Shown piece after piece: positions 33,919 to 40,653 of a stretch of DNA of 40,653 bases (its first letter is position 1; each line of letters opens with the position of its first letter). The position numbers were made by a program, and so were the translations under genes. The stretch is from contig JACZTG010000019.1 of assembly GCA_022573815.1 (NCBI GenBank), positions 1 to 40,653 on the forward strand. Reading direction: 5' to 3'. Source of the stretch: Candidatus Neomarinimicrobiota bacterium (GTDB lineage Bacteria > Fidelibacterota > SORT01). The notes beneath the pieces are model-generated. The model searched no databases. It saw nothing but the letters and a program-made list of their open reading frames with translations, and was not told the origin of the DNA.

Positions 33919-34651
33919 AGATAAAAAAGCTCTCATAACAGGCGGCAGCACAGGCATCGGTGCGGCAATAGCAATAGAATTTGCCCGACAGGGGGCAGAT
34001 ATAGCAATAACGTTTATTGGAGAGAAAGAAGATGCCGATAAACTATCCACCCATATTTCATCTCTCGGAAGAAAATTTATTTCGATTGAAGCCGATGTAA
34101 CTGACTTCAGCGAGGCTGGAAAGGTTGTAAGCAACGTAGTCGCAGAATTTAAGGGATTAGATATTCTTGTATGCAATGCGGGAATAAATATAGACAGCAC
34201 CATTTGGAATATGGAGGAAGACGAATGGGACAGTGTCATAGACGTAAATCTCAAAGGTTGTTTTAATTATATCAGGGCTGTATCGCCTATACTTAAGAAT
34301 CAAAAATCCGGTAAGATCATAACTATTTCATCCATTAACGGTCTTAGAGGGAAATTCGGATTATCGAACTATTCAGCATCGAAAGCTGGGATAATAGGTC
34401 TCACAAAATCAGTAGCGAGAGAGATGGGCAGATACAATGTAAATGTAAATTCTGTGGCTCCCGGATTTATAGAGACATCTATGACTGCTAAACTATCTTC
34501 TGAAATTCGGGAGGGGGCAATTAAAGAGAGCGCGCTCGGACGGCTCGGTAAACCTGAAGATGTCGCGAATTTGGTTCTCTTTCTCGCGAGCGATGAAGCG
34601 GCTTATATAACAGCTCAGGTGATACAGGTAGATGGCGGGCAACTGATATGA
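33905..34651 (+). CDS. SDR-family (FabG-like) oxidoreductase in the benzoyl-CoA operon
   Basis: 248 residues. A classical short-chain dehydrogenase: nucleotide motif 'ALITGGSTGIGAAIAIEFAR', 'DILVCNAGINIDS', 'DVNLKGCFNYIRAV', 'IITISSINGLRGKFGLSNYS' followed by ASK (catalytic Ser, Tyr, Lys), and 'VNSVAPGFIETSMTAKL'. The start lies inside oah (14-base overlap) and the end overlaps had by 4 bases, so it is part of the operon. Azoarcus bzd clusters also carry an SDR (bzdZ). A role on 3-hydroxypimelyl-CoA or another hydroxyacyl-CoA in the lower pathway is plausible; a housekeeping FabG role is less likely given the coupling. Substrate is not determinable here. Confidence 0.88.
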   Translation: MALLKDKKALITGGSTGIGAAIAIEFARQGADIAITFIGEKEDADKLSTHISSLGRKFISIEADVTDFSEAGKVVSNVVAEFKGLDILVCNAGINIDSTIWNMEEDEWDSVIDVNLKGCFNYIRAVSPILKNQKSGKIITISSINGLRGKFGLSNYSASKAGIIGLTKSVAREMGRYNVNVNSVAPGFIETSMTAKLSSEIREGAIKESALGRLGKPEDVANLVLFLASDEAAYITAQVIQVDGGQLI

Positions 34652-35670
34652 GAGCCGCCGTTTTTTACGGGGCAGGACAAGATCTCGTTATAGAAGAAGT
34701 GCCGACTCCTGAGCCGGGTGAGGGCGAACTGCTTATTAAAATTGCTGCTTGCGGAGTTTGCCATACGGACCTCCATTATATTGATCACGGGGTGCCTACT
34801 TTTAAAAAACCTCCTCTTATACTCGGCCATGAAGCTTCAGGAATAGTAACTGAAATAAATGAGGGAGTCGAGGGGTGGGAGAAGGGAGATAGAGTCTTAA
34901 TTCCTGCGGTTATCAGTTGCGGTAACTGTGAGTTCTGTCTATCCGAAAGGGAAAATATCTGTGCAAACCAGATAATGTTCGGCAATAACGTCAACGGCGC
35001 TTATGCTGAATATATAGCGGCACCGGCAAAAGATTTATTGCATCTGCCTGATACACTCGATCTGAAAAAGTCTTCAATTATCGCCGATGCGGTTTCAACC
35101 CCGTATCATGCCGTCAAAAACAGGGGACGAGTAAAACAGGGTGATAAAGTTGTCGTTATCGGATGCGGAGGGGTAGGTATCAATGTTGTGCAAATTGCCG
35201 CAGCTATGGGAGCTTCGGTCTATGCCGTTGATCTGAGTGATTCTAAACTTGAACTCGCAAAATTGTTGGGCGCATATAAGACGGTAAATCCCCTTGAAGA
35301 TAAAGAGTACGTCCGGAAATTAAAGAAAGAAACGGGTGGCGGGTTCGAGATTGCGTTTGAAGTAATCGGAAATCCCAAGACCATTTCAGAAGGTTACTCC
35401 CTCATTAAGAAAGGGGGCAGATTGGTTGTCATTGGATATACAGCTGAGGAGATGACGTTCTCGCCTGCCAGGTTAATGTATTATGAACTTGAAATGGTGG
35501 GTTCACTTGGCTGCCGCCCGGTAGATTACTTACCTTTGATTGAGATGATTGAACAGGGCAAGATCAAGTTAGAGCCACTTATAACGGGAGAGTATCCGCT
35601 TGACAAGATTAATGAAGCCTTGAATGAACTTAGAAATGGTGAGGCTTTAAGGTCAATTATCGTTCCATGA
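34648..35670 (+). CDS. had: 6-hydroxycyclohex-1-ene-1-carbonyl-CoA dehydrogenase
   Basis: 340 residues. A zinc-dependent medium-chain alcohol dehydrogenase: catalytic zinc site 'CGVCHTDLHYIDHG', 'GHEASGIVTEINEGVEGWEK', structural zinc ligands 'CGNCEFCLSERENIC', NAD motif 'VVIGCGGVGINVVQIAAAMG', and 'GGRLVVIGYTAEEMTFSPAR'. In the benzoyl-CoA pathway this enzyme oxidises 6-hydroxycyclohex-1-ene-1-carbonyl-CoA to the 6-oxo compound, the substrate of the upstream Oah. The family alone would only support 'alcohol dehydrogenase'; the specific name comes from sequence style and its place in the operon. It starts in a 4-base ATGA overlap with the SDR. Last recognisable gene of the operon; a weak ACAAT/ATTGT hairpin with a short T-run follows at 35675-35694. 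Confidence 0.82.
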   Translation: MRAAVFYGAGQDLVIEEVPTPEPGEGELLIKIAACGVCHTDLHYIDHGVPTFKKPPLILGHEASGIVTEINEGVEGWEKGDRVLIPAVISCGNCEFCLSERENICANQIMFGNNVNGAYAEYIAAPAKDLLHLPDTLDLKKSSIIADAVSTPYHAVKNRGRVKQGDKVVVIGCGGVGINVVQIAAAMGASVYAVDLSDSKLELAKLLGAYKTVNPLEDKEYVRKLKKETGGGFEIAFEVIGNPKTISEGYSLIKKGGRLVVIGYTAEEMTFSPARLMYYELEMVGSLGCRPVDYLPLIEMIEQGKIKLEPLITGEYPLDKINEALNELRNGEALRSIIVP

Positions 35671-35746
35671 AAATACAATATCAGCATTGTTTTGTCATTG
35701 AACGAGCGAAATATAGTCGATACGGTTAAAGAATTAGAAAGTAATA

Positions 35747-35972
35747 ATGGGTAAGATGGACAAAATGATGGAAGGAATGATGAAGCGGAAGATGATAAAT
35801 ATGCATAAGATGGAATCTGAGGAAGTTATGAAGAACATGCATGAGATGATGCCCATGATGATGGTCCATTGCATGTCTTCGTTCAAACTATGAGGACCGT
35901 CGAAATATCCTTAACTTCTGAAGAGGGATGCTGGACGAGATGGAAGATAAGCATCCTCCAATAAAAGAATAA
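35747..35972 (+). pseudogene. Met-rich small protein gene, broken by a frameshift and an in-frame TGA
   Basis: ATG 35747 opens a 48-residue frame with 17 methionines and repeated His/Met motifs (GKMDKMMEGMMKRKM, MHEMMPMMMVHCMSS), ending at TGA 35891. If one base is dropped near 35882 the frame continues as SNYEDRRNILNF, then TGA at 35919, then RGMLDEMEDKHPPIKE to TAA 35970. The rejoined product of about 75 residues looks like one small metal-binding-type protein. Immediately after the second TGA a stem GAGGGATGCT (35923-35932) with AGCATCCTC (35950-35958, one bulge) could form. Decay is the simplest explanation. A sequencing error at the frameshift is another. Confidence 0.45.
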
Positions 35973-36354
35973 GCGCAACTATTCATACAAAGATTGAAAA
36001 GGGAATGGTAAAATTGAAGAAGGGATCGAATTCTCCATACAGGTAGAGGGTACTAACGGAACCTGCCCGGCTCGACAGAAGGAATATTCGGGCTGTCGAT
36101 AAGTCTCTGATTCAATTTCCAGTTCGATAAATTCACACTCATTCCGGAATATCGATGTCACCTGGGTAGAACTGCTTCAACAGACTGGGAACCCACCGGA
36201 AACGCCGCTGAAGTGAACAATAGTCCTGGTTTTAATGCTCACATAATCGGTCTTAAAATCAGGCGAGAATTCTTCTCACTTCAAGCAGGCGATTATGTAC
36301 GACTTACAAGAAGAAGATGCTAAAATAGCACTGTATCATAAACGTCAGATTTGA
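35973..36354 (+). other. Degenerate coding-like segments, no intact gene
   Basis: Three frames in turn read protein-like. At 35998-36102, after a TGA at 35995, comes KGNGKIEEGIEFSIQVEG then TNGTCPARQKEYSGCR. At 36111-36323 there are 70 codons without stop (NFQFDKFTLIPEYRCHLGR, TASTDWEPTGNAAEVNNSPG, FNAHIIGLKIRREFFSLQAG). At about 36259-36354 comes SGENSSHFKQAIMYDLQ then EEDAKIALYHKRQI. None has a start codon with ribosome site. This pattern fits one or two decayed genes, but no family is recognised and chance cannot be excluded. From 36355 to 36651 I see only a hairpin and AT-rich sequence. Confidence 0.3.
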
Positions 36355-36410
36355 TACACCCTTTCGCAGTACCAAAACTTTCAAAAACGGGAGCAAATAA
36401 TAATTAGCTT

Positions 36411-36434
36411 TTGAGACAGTGTTTTTTGTCTCAA
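36411..36434 (+). repeat. 8-bp inverted repeat TTGAGACA/TGTCTCAA
   Basis: TTGAGACA (36411-36418) and TGTCTCAA (36427-36434) are perfectly complementary around an 8-base T-rich loop. A third copy of the core, GAGACA, follows in CATGAGACATA near 36447. It lies about 220-240 bases upstream of the -24/-12 element before the hemerythrin gene. It may be a binding site for a regulator. Confidence 0.35.
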
Positions 36435-36651
36435 TAATGATCGTTCATGAGACATATTATTCGCGTCTTAAAACTCACACATTAATATTAACCGAAGACA
36501 ATCCATCTTCGCATTATTAAGAATCTAACCTCGAAATTTTGCATAGCTGGGAAATAATCAATCCCAATATCTTAATCAGCTAAAACAATACTAATTCTAT
36601 CACATTGATATTCAGCGACTTAGGTCGAAAAATAACCTGAAAGATCAAGAA

Positions 36652-36666
36652 TGGCATAATAGTTGT
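36652..36666 (+). promoter_or_regulatory. Sigma-54 (-24/-12) type promoter of the hemerythrin gene
   Basis: TGGCAT (36652-36657), five bases AATAG, then TTGT (36663-36666). The -24 half is identical to the haem operon element; the -12 half has TTGT for TTGC. Predicted transcription start near 36678, about 58 bases before the hemerythrin ATG. It is the third such element in the window. Confidence 0.4.
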
Positions 36667-36735
36667 AATAATGGTGATTATAATCGGAAAATTTTAAAGT
36701 CAATTAACGACTTTGATTTTATAACAGGAGAAAAA

Positions 36736-37341
36736 ATGAAACCTACAGATATACTTATAAAAGAGCACGATGCGATACTAAATATGCTGAACATCTTGGA
36801 GGAAGTTTGTCGAAGATTCGATAACGGAGAGCGTGTGGAAGAATCAGATCTTGAAAATATAGTGGAATTCTTCACAGTGTTTGCGGACAAATGCCATCAT
36901 GGCAAAGAAGAGGACATACTTTTCCCGGCATTGGAGGAATATGGTATACCCAATGAGGGTGGACCGATAGGTGTGATGTTAGCAGAGCATATTGTAGGAC
37001 GAGATAACGTCAAAGGTATGACCAACGCCATTGTTGACTATAAGGAAGGGAAAGATTCCGCCCCTAAAGAGTTCGTCCGATATGGAAGGAGTTACATTGA
37101 GTTGTTAACGGCGCATATTGACAAAGAGAATAACATTCTATTCGTCATGGCTGATAGTCGTATATCGGAAGAGAGGCAGCAATCTCTTTTAGTTGATTTC
37201 GAAAAAGCTGAAATGGAGAAAATCGGTCCGGGAGTACACGAAAAATTCCATAAGCTCTTAGAGGAATTAAGCGCGGTTTATCTGGGAAAACCAACAAAGG
37301 CAGCCTCCTCCGCTTGTGATTGCAGCTGTATGGAATTATGA
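36736..37341 (+). CDS. Hemerythrin-domain protein
   Basis: 201 residues with a clear Shine-Dalgarno (ACAGGAGAAA). The di-iron ligand set of a hemerythrin HHE domain is complete: His11 (IKEHDAIL), His54/His55 and Glu59 (CHHGKEEDILFPAL), His85 (LAEHIVGRD), and His127 with Glu131 (AHIDKENNILF). After the domain a short tail ends in 'SACDCSCMEL' with three cysteines. Such proteins bind O2 or NO, or sense or store iron. Lying between an oxygen-sensitive benzoyl-CoA reductase operon and an iron-sulphur molybdoenzyme, O2 or NO protection is a reasonable inference. Confidence 0.92.
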   Translation: MKPTDILIKEHDAILNMLNILEEVCRRFDNGERVEESDLENIVEFFTVFADKCHHGKEEDILFPALEEYGIPNEGGPIGVMLAEHIVGRDNVKGMTNAIVDYKEGKDSAPKEFVRYGRSYIELLTAHIDKENNILFVMADSRISEERQQSLLVDFEKAEMEKIGPGVHEKFHKLLEELSAVYLGKPTKAASSACDCSCMEL

Positions 37342-37496
37342 ATCTGATAGATACTGAGATTTAACAGCGAGAATAAATGATATTGATGTTATAGGATACT
37401 ATTCAGTTACGAGATTAAGGGAGTTCAAGTGATCTCTGTGCACGTTACGAATAGTAGATTTAGAAAGATTAATTGAGGGAAGGAGTACCTATTTCA

Positions 37497-37511
37497 ATGA
37501 GATACTGTTAG
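37497..37511 (+). other. Minimal leader ORF (Met-Arg-Tyr-Cys) overlapping the moaA start region
   Basis: GGGAAGGAG at 37477-37485 is a strong Shine-Dalgarno, but the moaA ATG (37516) lies 30 bases away with no ribosome site of its own. Between them ATG AGA TAC TGT TAG forms a four-codon frame ending four bases before moaA. ATT 37491, at 5-base spacing, would extend it by two codons. Ribosomes ending here could reinitiate at moaA (inference). The remaining leader 37342-37476 shows no recognised riboswitch. Confidence 0.4.
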
Positions 37512-37515
37512 TAGT

Positions 37516-38505
37516 ATGCTGATCGACTCGTTAGATCGAAAAATAGATTATCTCCGTTTATCAGTGACGGATAGGTGCAATCTCCGCTGCTCGTATTGTC
37601 TTCCTAAATTGTATTCAAATTTTAGTTCTACCTCCGAAATTATGTCAGACGAAGAGGTAGTTTGTCTTGTCAGAGCTTTTGCCGAATTAGGAATCTCGAA
37701 ACTTCGTATCACCGGTGGAGAACCACTCCTACGTCCCGGACTTCCCTCATTAATTAAGAAATTAAGAGAATTGAAATCAATAGATGATATTTCTCTTAGC
37801 ACAAACGGAATACTATTAAAAAAGTTCGCATCTTCCTTATCGGATGCCGGTTTGGACAGGATCAACATCAGTATTGATTCTCTTAACGCTGATAAATATA
37901 AGAGTATAACTTCATTTGGTGAAATCAGCGATGTATTAAAGGGGATCGAATGCGCCTTAGAATTCGGATTCTCTCCCGTGAAACTTAACGTAGTCGTATC
38001 GCGAGGTATGAACGAGGACGAGATAAACGATTTCGCAACCCTGACTGAGACTTATCCTGTCCACGTACGTTTCATAGAGCTCATGCCGATGGGTGAGACA
38101 GGTTATTTCTCATTCGAGAGGCGAGTACCATTGGACGAAATGATGCAATTAGCTCAACCGTTGGAACCGATACCTGTTGAAGATTGGCCCAAAGGATCAG
38201 GACCTGCAAAGTATTTTCGCCGACCTAATGGCATTGGCAGTGTAGGCTTCATCAGTCCTTTGAGCTCGAACTTTTGTTCCGATTGTAATCGGATGCGACT
38301 TTCTGCGAAGGGTATTCTCATTCCGTGTCTCGCAAATAATCAGGGTACGGATCTTTTGAGTATGTTGAGAACCGGTGCGGATGAGAATGAAATCAAGAAT
38401 TCTATCAAACTTACAGTTTCCTGCAAGCCGGAGAAACACTTAATGATGGAAACTGCCACAAATGGAAAATCTTATCCACAATTCATGTGCCAGATGGGGG
38501 GATAG
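37516..38505 (+). CDS. moaA: GTP 3',8-cyclase (molybdenum cofactor biosynthesis protein A)
   Basis: The first enzyme of molybdopterin synthesis, a radical SAM enzyme converting GTP to 3',8-cH2GTP. 329 residues, normal. The N-terminus 'LDRKIDYLRLSVTDRCNLRC' carries the SAM cluster (Cys21, 25, 28 in CNLRCSYC). 'LRITGGEPLLRPGLPSLIKK', 'LSTNGILLKKFASSL', 'RINISIDSLNADKYKSIT' and 'VRFIELMPMGETGYF' are standard. The second [4Fe-4S] that binds GTP is formed by 'NFCSDCNRMRLSAKGILIPC', and the C-terminus ends in Gly-Gly as required. It is 33 bases upstream of the cytochrome gene, giving a Moco-synthesis gene directly in front of a molybdoenzyme. Confidence 0.95.
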   Translation: MLIDSLDRKIDYLRLSVTDRCNLRCSYCLPKLYSNFSSTSEIMSDEEVVCLVRAFAELGISKLRITGGEPLLRPGLPSLIKKLRELKSIDDISLSTNGILLKKFASSLSDAGLDRINISIDSLNADKYKSITSFGEISDVLKGIECALEFGFSPVKLNVVVSRGMNEDEINDFATLTETYPVHVRFIELMPMGETGYFSFERRVPLDEMMQLAQPLEPIPVEDWPKGSGPAKYFRRPNGIGSVGFISPLSSNFCSDCNRMRLSAKGILIPCLANNQGTDLLSMLRTGADENEIKNSIKLTVSCKPEKHLMMETATNGKSYPQFMCQMGG

Positions 38506-38538
38506 AATGTCAATATCAAAATATAAGGGAACAGCGCT

Positions 38539-40170
38539 ATGATCAATTATTATATAACTAAATATTCTATACTCATTATAGCAATAGTAGGATTTGTTCA
38601 ATTAACATGCGCACAACCCGATAAATCAATAAATTTAACGACTGTCAAATCCGGAGAACTCCCAAGAAGTTTGAGCCCTTTGAATCAGACGGAATCGTCA
38701 CCGGAATTATTAGCATCAGGTAAAATTCTATACGATAAGAGGTGCGCGCCTTGCCATGGATTGGATGGAGCAGGAGAGGGCAAAGCAGCCTACTTATTAT
38801 ATCCTAAACCGAGAGATTTTGTATCAGCCCGATATCGGATAGTCTCCACATGGGAGAGAATTCCAACGGATAACGATATATTCGGCGTTGTTTCGAGAGG
38901 AATTCCGGGTTCTTCGATGCCTTCGTGGGCGCATTTATCAGAAATTGAGAGATGGAGTCTTGTTCATTATATCAAAACTTTCGCAGATAATCCGATAGAG
39001 CCGAACACGGCTATAGGTGACAGCGGAGTGGGGCTATTAGAAATTTCTCCTATAGCCGAATATACGCCGGCGGCGGAACAATTGGCGTTTGAACGGTTTC
39101 GAGACGCGTGTGCTACATGTCACGGAGCTACTGGTGAAGGAGATGGAGTCTCTGAGCAAATTGATGAAAAAGGAATGCCTACACGGCCGCGAGACCTTAC
39201 TATGGGCGTGTTCAAGGGAAATCCTGATCCGGAGGAGGTATATCGCAGAATAATATTGGGGATGCCCGGAACACCAATGCCGATGAGCGACTGGGCTTAC
39301 GGAGATGATGCATGGCATCTTACAAATTACGTCCTCGGAATGTCAACGAAACTGAAACGTGATAGGGCGGAAATGAAAAAATTCAGGATTGTAGCGAATA
39401 GAGTGCAAAAGATTCCTGAGCATCCTGATGCTGGTATTTGGAGGGAAGCGGGAACTGTTAACATCCATATGATGCCGCTTTGGTGGAGGGTTGACAGACC
39501 GGAAATATTGACCGTACAGGCTCTTCATGACGGCAGAGAACTGGCACTCAGATTAACCTGGACGGATGCTACCGATGATCATACTGCGATTCGAGTACAG
39601 GATTTCCGTGATGCAGCTGCCATCGAATTCTCAAGTGAAAACGATCCTCCATTTTTCGGAATGGGTGAAAAAAACCAAACTGTAAGTATCTGGATGTGGA
39701 AATCAGAGCGGCAGGCCGATCTAGAACCCGCATTCCAGGATATAGATAAAATGTATCCGAACTTAGGAATCGACTCATATCCCAATCTTATGAAATCCGC
39801 ATTGGAACAGCCGGCACGCAACGCACTGACGCTTGAGTCTGATCCTGATTTCATAACCGGATGGGGAGCGGGAAATATAGTATCGGATCCGACGAGAAAA
39901 TCTGCTGTTGAAAATCTCACAGCGAAGGGATTCGGTACGCTCAAGGCACGGCCCAGGATTGAGCAATACGTAAAATCATTTGGTATATACGATATCGGAA
40001 CGTATAGAGTTGTGTTCAGAAGGTCTTTGAAGGGAGAGGGTCAAAATAGTTTGGATTTTGTTCCTGGACAGCATCTTTCCGTGGCTTTCTCCGTTTGGAA
40101 TGGAAGCGCCGGTGACAGGGATGGTAAAAAATCGGTGACAATCTGGCAGGAATTGATAATTGCTCCTTAA
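38539..40170 (+). CDS. Di-haem cytochrome c fused to an ethylbenzene-dehydrogenase-type haem-binding domain
   Basis: 543 residues with an N-terminal signal peptide (cleavage near TCA-QP). Two cytochrome c modules follow: CAPCH (69-73) with axial Met in 'PGSSMPSWAHLSE', and CATCH (191-195) with 'PGTPMPMSDWAYGDDAW'. From about residue 300 the protein continues as a beta-rich EB_dh-type domain ('VNIHMMPLWWRV', 'LALRLTWTDATDDHTAIRVQ', 'FRDAAAIEFSSENDPPFFGM', 'VSIWMWKSERQADLEP', 'YRVVFRRSLKGEGQ', 'SVAFSVWNGSAGDRDGKKSV'). That domain is the gamma (haem) subunit of type II DMSO reductases such as ethylbenzene, chlorate, selenate or dimethylsulphide enzymes. As the molybdoenzyme follows after 59 bases, it is probably its periplasmic electron-transfer partner. 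Confidence 0.85.
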   Translation: MINYYITKYSILIIAIVGFVQLTCAQPDKSINLTTVKSGELPRSLSPLNQTESSPELLASGKILYDKRCAPCHGLDGAGEGKAAYLLYPKPRDFVSARYRIVSTWERIPTDNDIFGVVSRGIPGSSMPSWAHLSEIERWSLVHYIKTFADNPIEPNTAIGDSGVGLLEISPIAEYTPAAEQLAFERFRDACATCHGATGEGDGVSEQIDEKGMPTRPRDLTMGVFKGNPDPEEVYRRIILGMPGTPMPMSDWAYGDDAWHLTNYVLGMSTKLKRDRAEMKKFRIVANRVQKIPEHPDAGIWREAGTVNIHMMPLWWRVDRPEILTVQALHDGRELALRLTWTDATDDHTAIRVQDFRDAAAIEFSSENDPPFFGMGEKNQTVSIWMWKSERQADLEPAFQDIDKMYPNLGIDSYPNLMKSALEQPARNALTLESDPDFITGWGAGNIVSDPTRKSAVENLTAKGFGTLKARPRIEQYVKSFGIYDIGTYRVVFRRSLKGEGQNSLDFVPGQHLSVAFSVWNGSAGDRDGKKSVTIWQELIIAP

Positions 40171-40229
40171 AAATCAGATAAGAATGAGCGATAAAACAGA
40201 AGAATTTTAAGTATAACGAGGAAGCGACG

Positions 40230-40653
40230 ATGAATAAAAAAACTGAAGGAAAAAATAGGGGTGGGATGGAAAGGAGAGAGTTTCTCAAGTGGATGGAATT
40301 AGGCGCCGGAGCATTAGTCTATACACTGAGCACTCCGATGCATCTACTTTCGTCCCTGAATCCGGCAGAAAACCCATTGGCGGGATCAGTTAAGAGGGGA
40401 TGGGAGAAAGTCTACAGAAATCAGTACAAATATGACAGCTGGTTTGATTGGGTCTGTTCACCAAACGACACCCACGCCTGTAGAGTGAGGGCATATGTCC
40501 GGAATGGGATTGTCACTCGGATGGGATCGACCTATGATTACCAAAATTATTCAGATCTTCAAGGAAATCATGCAACGAATAACTGGAACCCGAGGCAATG
40601 CGCAAAAGGTTATACTTTTCATAGAGTTCTATATGGTCCTTACAGGCTAAAAC
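40230..40653 (+). CDS. Molybdopterin oxidoreductase catalytic subunit, type II DMSO reductase family (3' truncated by window)
   Basis: Only the first 141 codons are in the window. ATG 40230 has Shine-Dalgarno GAGGAAG; ATG 40266 is an alternative. A twin-arginine signal ERREFLKW (Arg15-Arg16) is followed by a hydrophobic stretch (LGAGALVYTL), so it is exported folded. The N-terminal cluster region reads 'YDSWFDWVCSPNDTHACRVR', then 'AYVRNGIVTRMGSTYDYQNY' and 'WNPRQCAKGYTFHRVLYGPY'. This resembles type II DMSO reductase family enzymes, which include nitrate, chlorate, perchlorate, selenate and ethylbenzene enzymes. The substrate cannot be settled without the rest. The preceding haem-domain cytochrome supports the type II assignment. 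Confidence 0.85.
   Translation, partial: MNKKTEGKNRGGMERREFLKWMELGAGALVYTLSTPMHLLSSLNPAENPLAGSVKRGWEKVYRNQYKYDSWFDWVCSPNDTHACRVRAYVRNGIVTRMGSTYDYQNYSDLQGNHATNNWNPRQCAKGYTFHRVLYGPYRLK

Noticed and set aside
35919-35958. Selenocysteine insertion at the TGA of the Met-rich gene
   Set aside because: Rejected as the main call because an additional frameshift is needed to reach that frame and the stem starts very close to the TGA; kept only as something to check.
35979-36161. Minus-strand 60-codon frame in the decayed region
   Set aside because: It mirrors the protein-like + strand segment and has no start context; the + strand reading looks more natural.
1-40653. tRNA, rRNA and CRISPR arrays
   Set aside because: No tRNA-like TPsiC arm with a cloverleaf, no rRNA segment and no regularly spaced repeat series was seen by eye; a covariance scan was not possible.

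Overview
The window is a 40.6 kb AT-rich bacterial chromosome segment in which every convincing gene lies on the + strand. Three features point to the FCB/Marinimicrobia-like part of the tree (inference; no phylogenetic marker is present): a TonB-dependent receptor followed by a large secreted protein with a FlgD-like C-terminal tail and a PorV/UPF0164 outer-membrane protein, several lipoproteins with a short lipobox, and the overall gene style. The organism looks like a facultative or strict anaerobe that still makes haem.

Region 1 (1-14444) is a glycan-acquisition locus. It holds the C-terminal half of a TonB receptor, a 1099-residue secreted protein, a PorV-like barrel, a sugar ABC importer (lipoprotein binding protein plus two permeases), an (alpha/alpha)-barrel lipoprotein, a GH130 phosphorylase/glycosidase, a two-parvulin-domain lipoprotein foldase and, after a gap, the MalK/UgpC-type ATPase. 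Region 2 (14445-16564) has a GC-rich, hairpin-dense intergenic stretch, a MATE efflux pump that seems to start at ATT, and the haem promoter region.

Region 3 (16565-26760) is a complete nine-gene C5 haem pathway, hemA-C-D-E-N-H-Y-B-L, mostly with overlapping genes. The hemA start is not ATG/GTG/TTG, and a -24/-12 (sigma-54-like) element precedes it. It is followed by a small membrane protein, a CopD-like membrane protein and a radical SAM protein that appears to start at ATC behind a strong Shine-Dalgarno sequence.

Region 4 (28729-35670) is an anaerobic benzoyl-CoA (dearomatisation) operon. A second -24/-12 element leads into the four subunits of an ATP-dependent class I benzoyl-CoA reductase in the order C-B-ATPase-ATPase, then the ring-opening hydrolase (oah/bamA), an SDR and the 6-hydroxycyclohexenecarboxyl-CoA dehydrogenase (had). 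The dienoyl-CoA hydratase (dch), ferredoxin and CoA ligase are not in the window.

Region 5 (35671-36735) is about 1 kb of decayed coding sequence, including a frameshifted Met-rich small gene, ending with a third -24/-12 element. Region 6 (36736-40653) holds a hemerythrin, moaA, a di-haem cytochrome c fused to an ethylbenzene-dehydrogenase-type haem-binding domain, and the start of a Tat-exported type II DMSO-reductase-family molybdoenzyme cut by the window end. Regions 4-6 together suggest anaerobic growth on aromatics coupled to molybdenum-dependent periplasmic redox chemistry, with haem synthesis next door. That coupling is inference from proximity.
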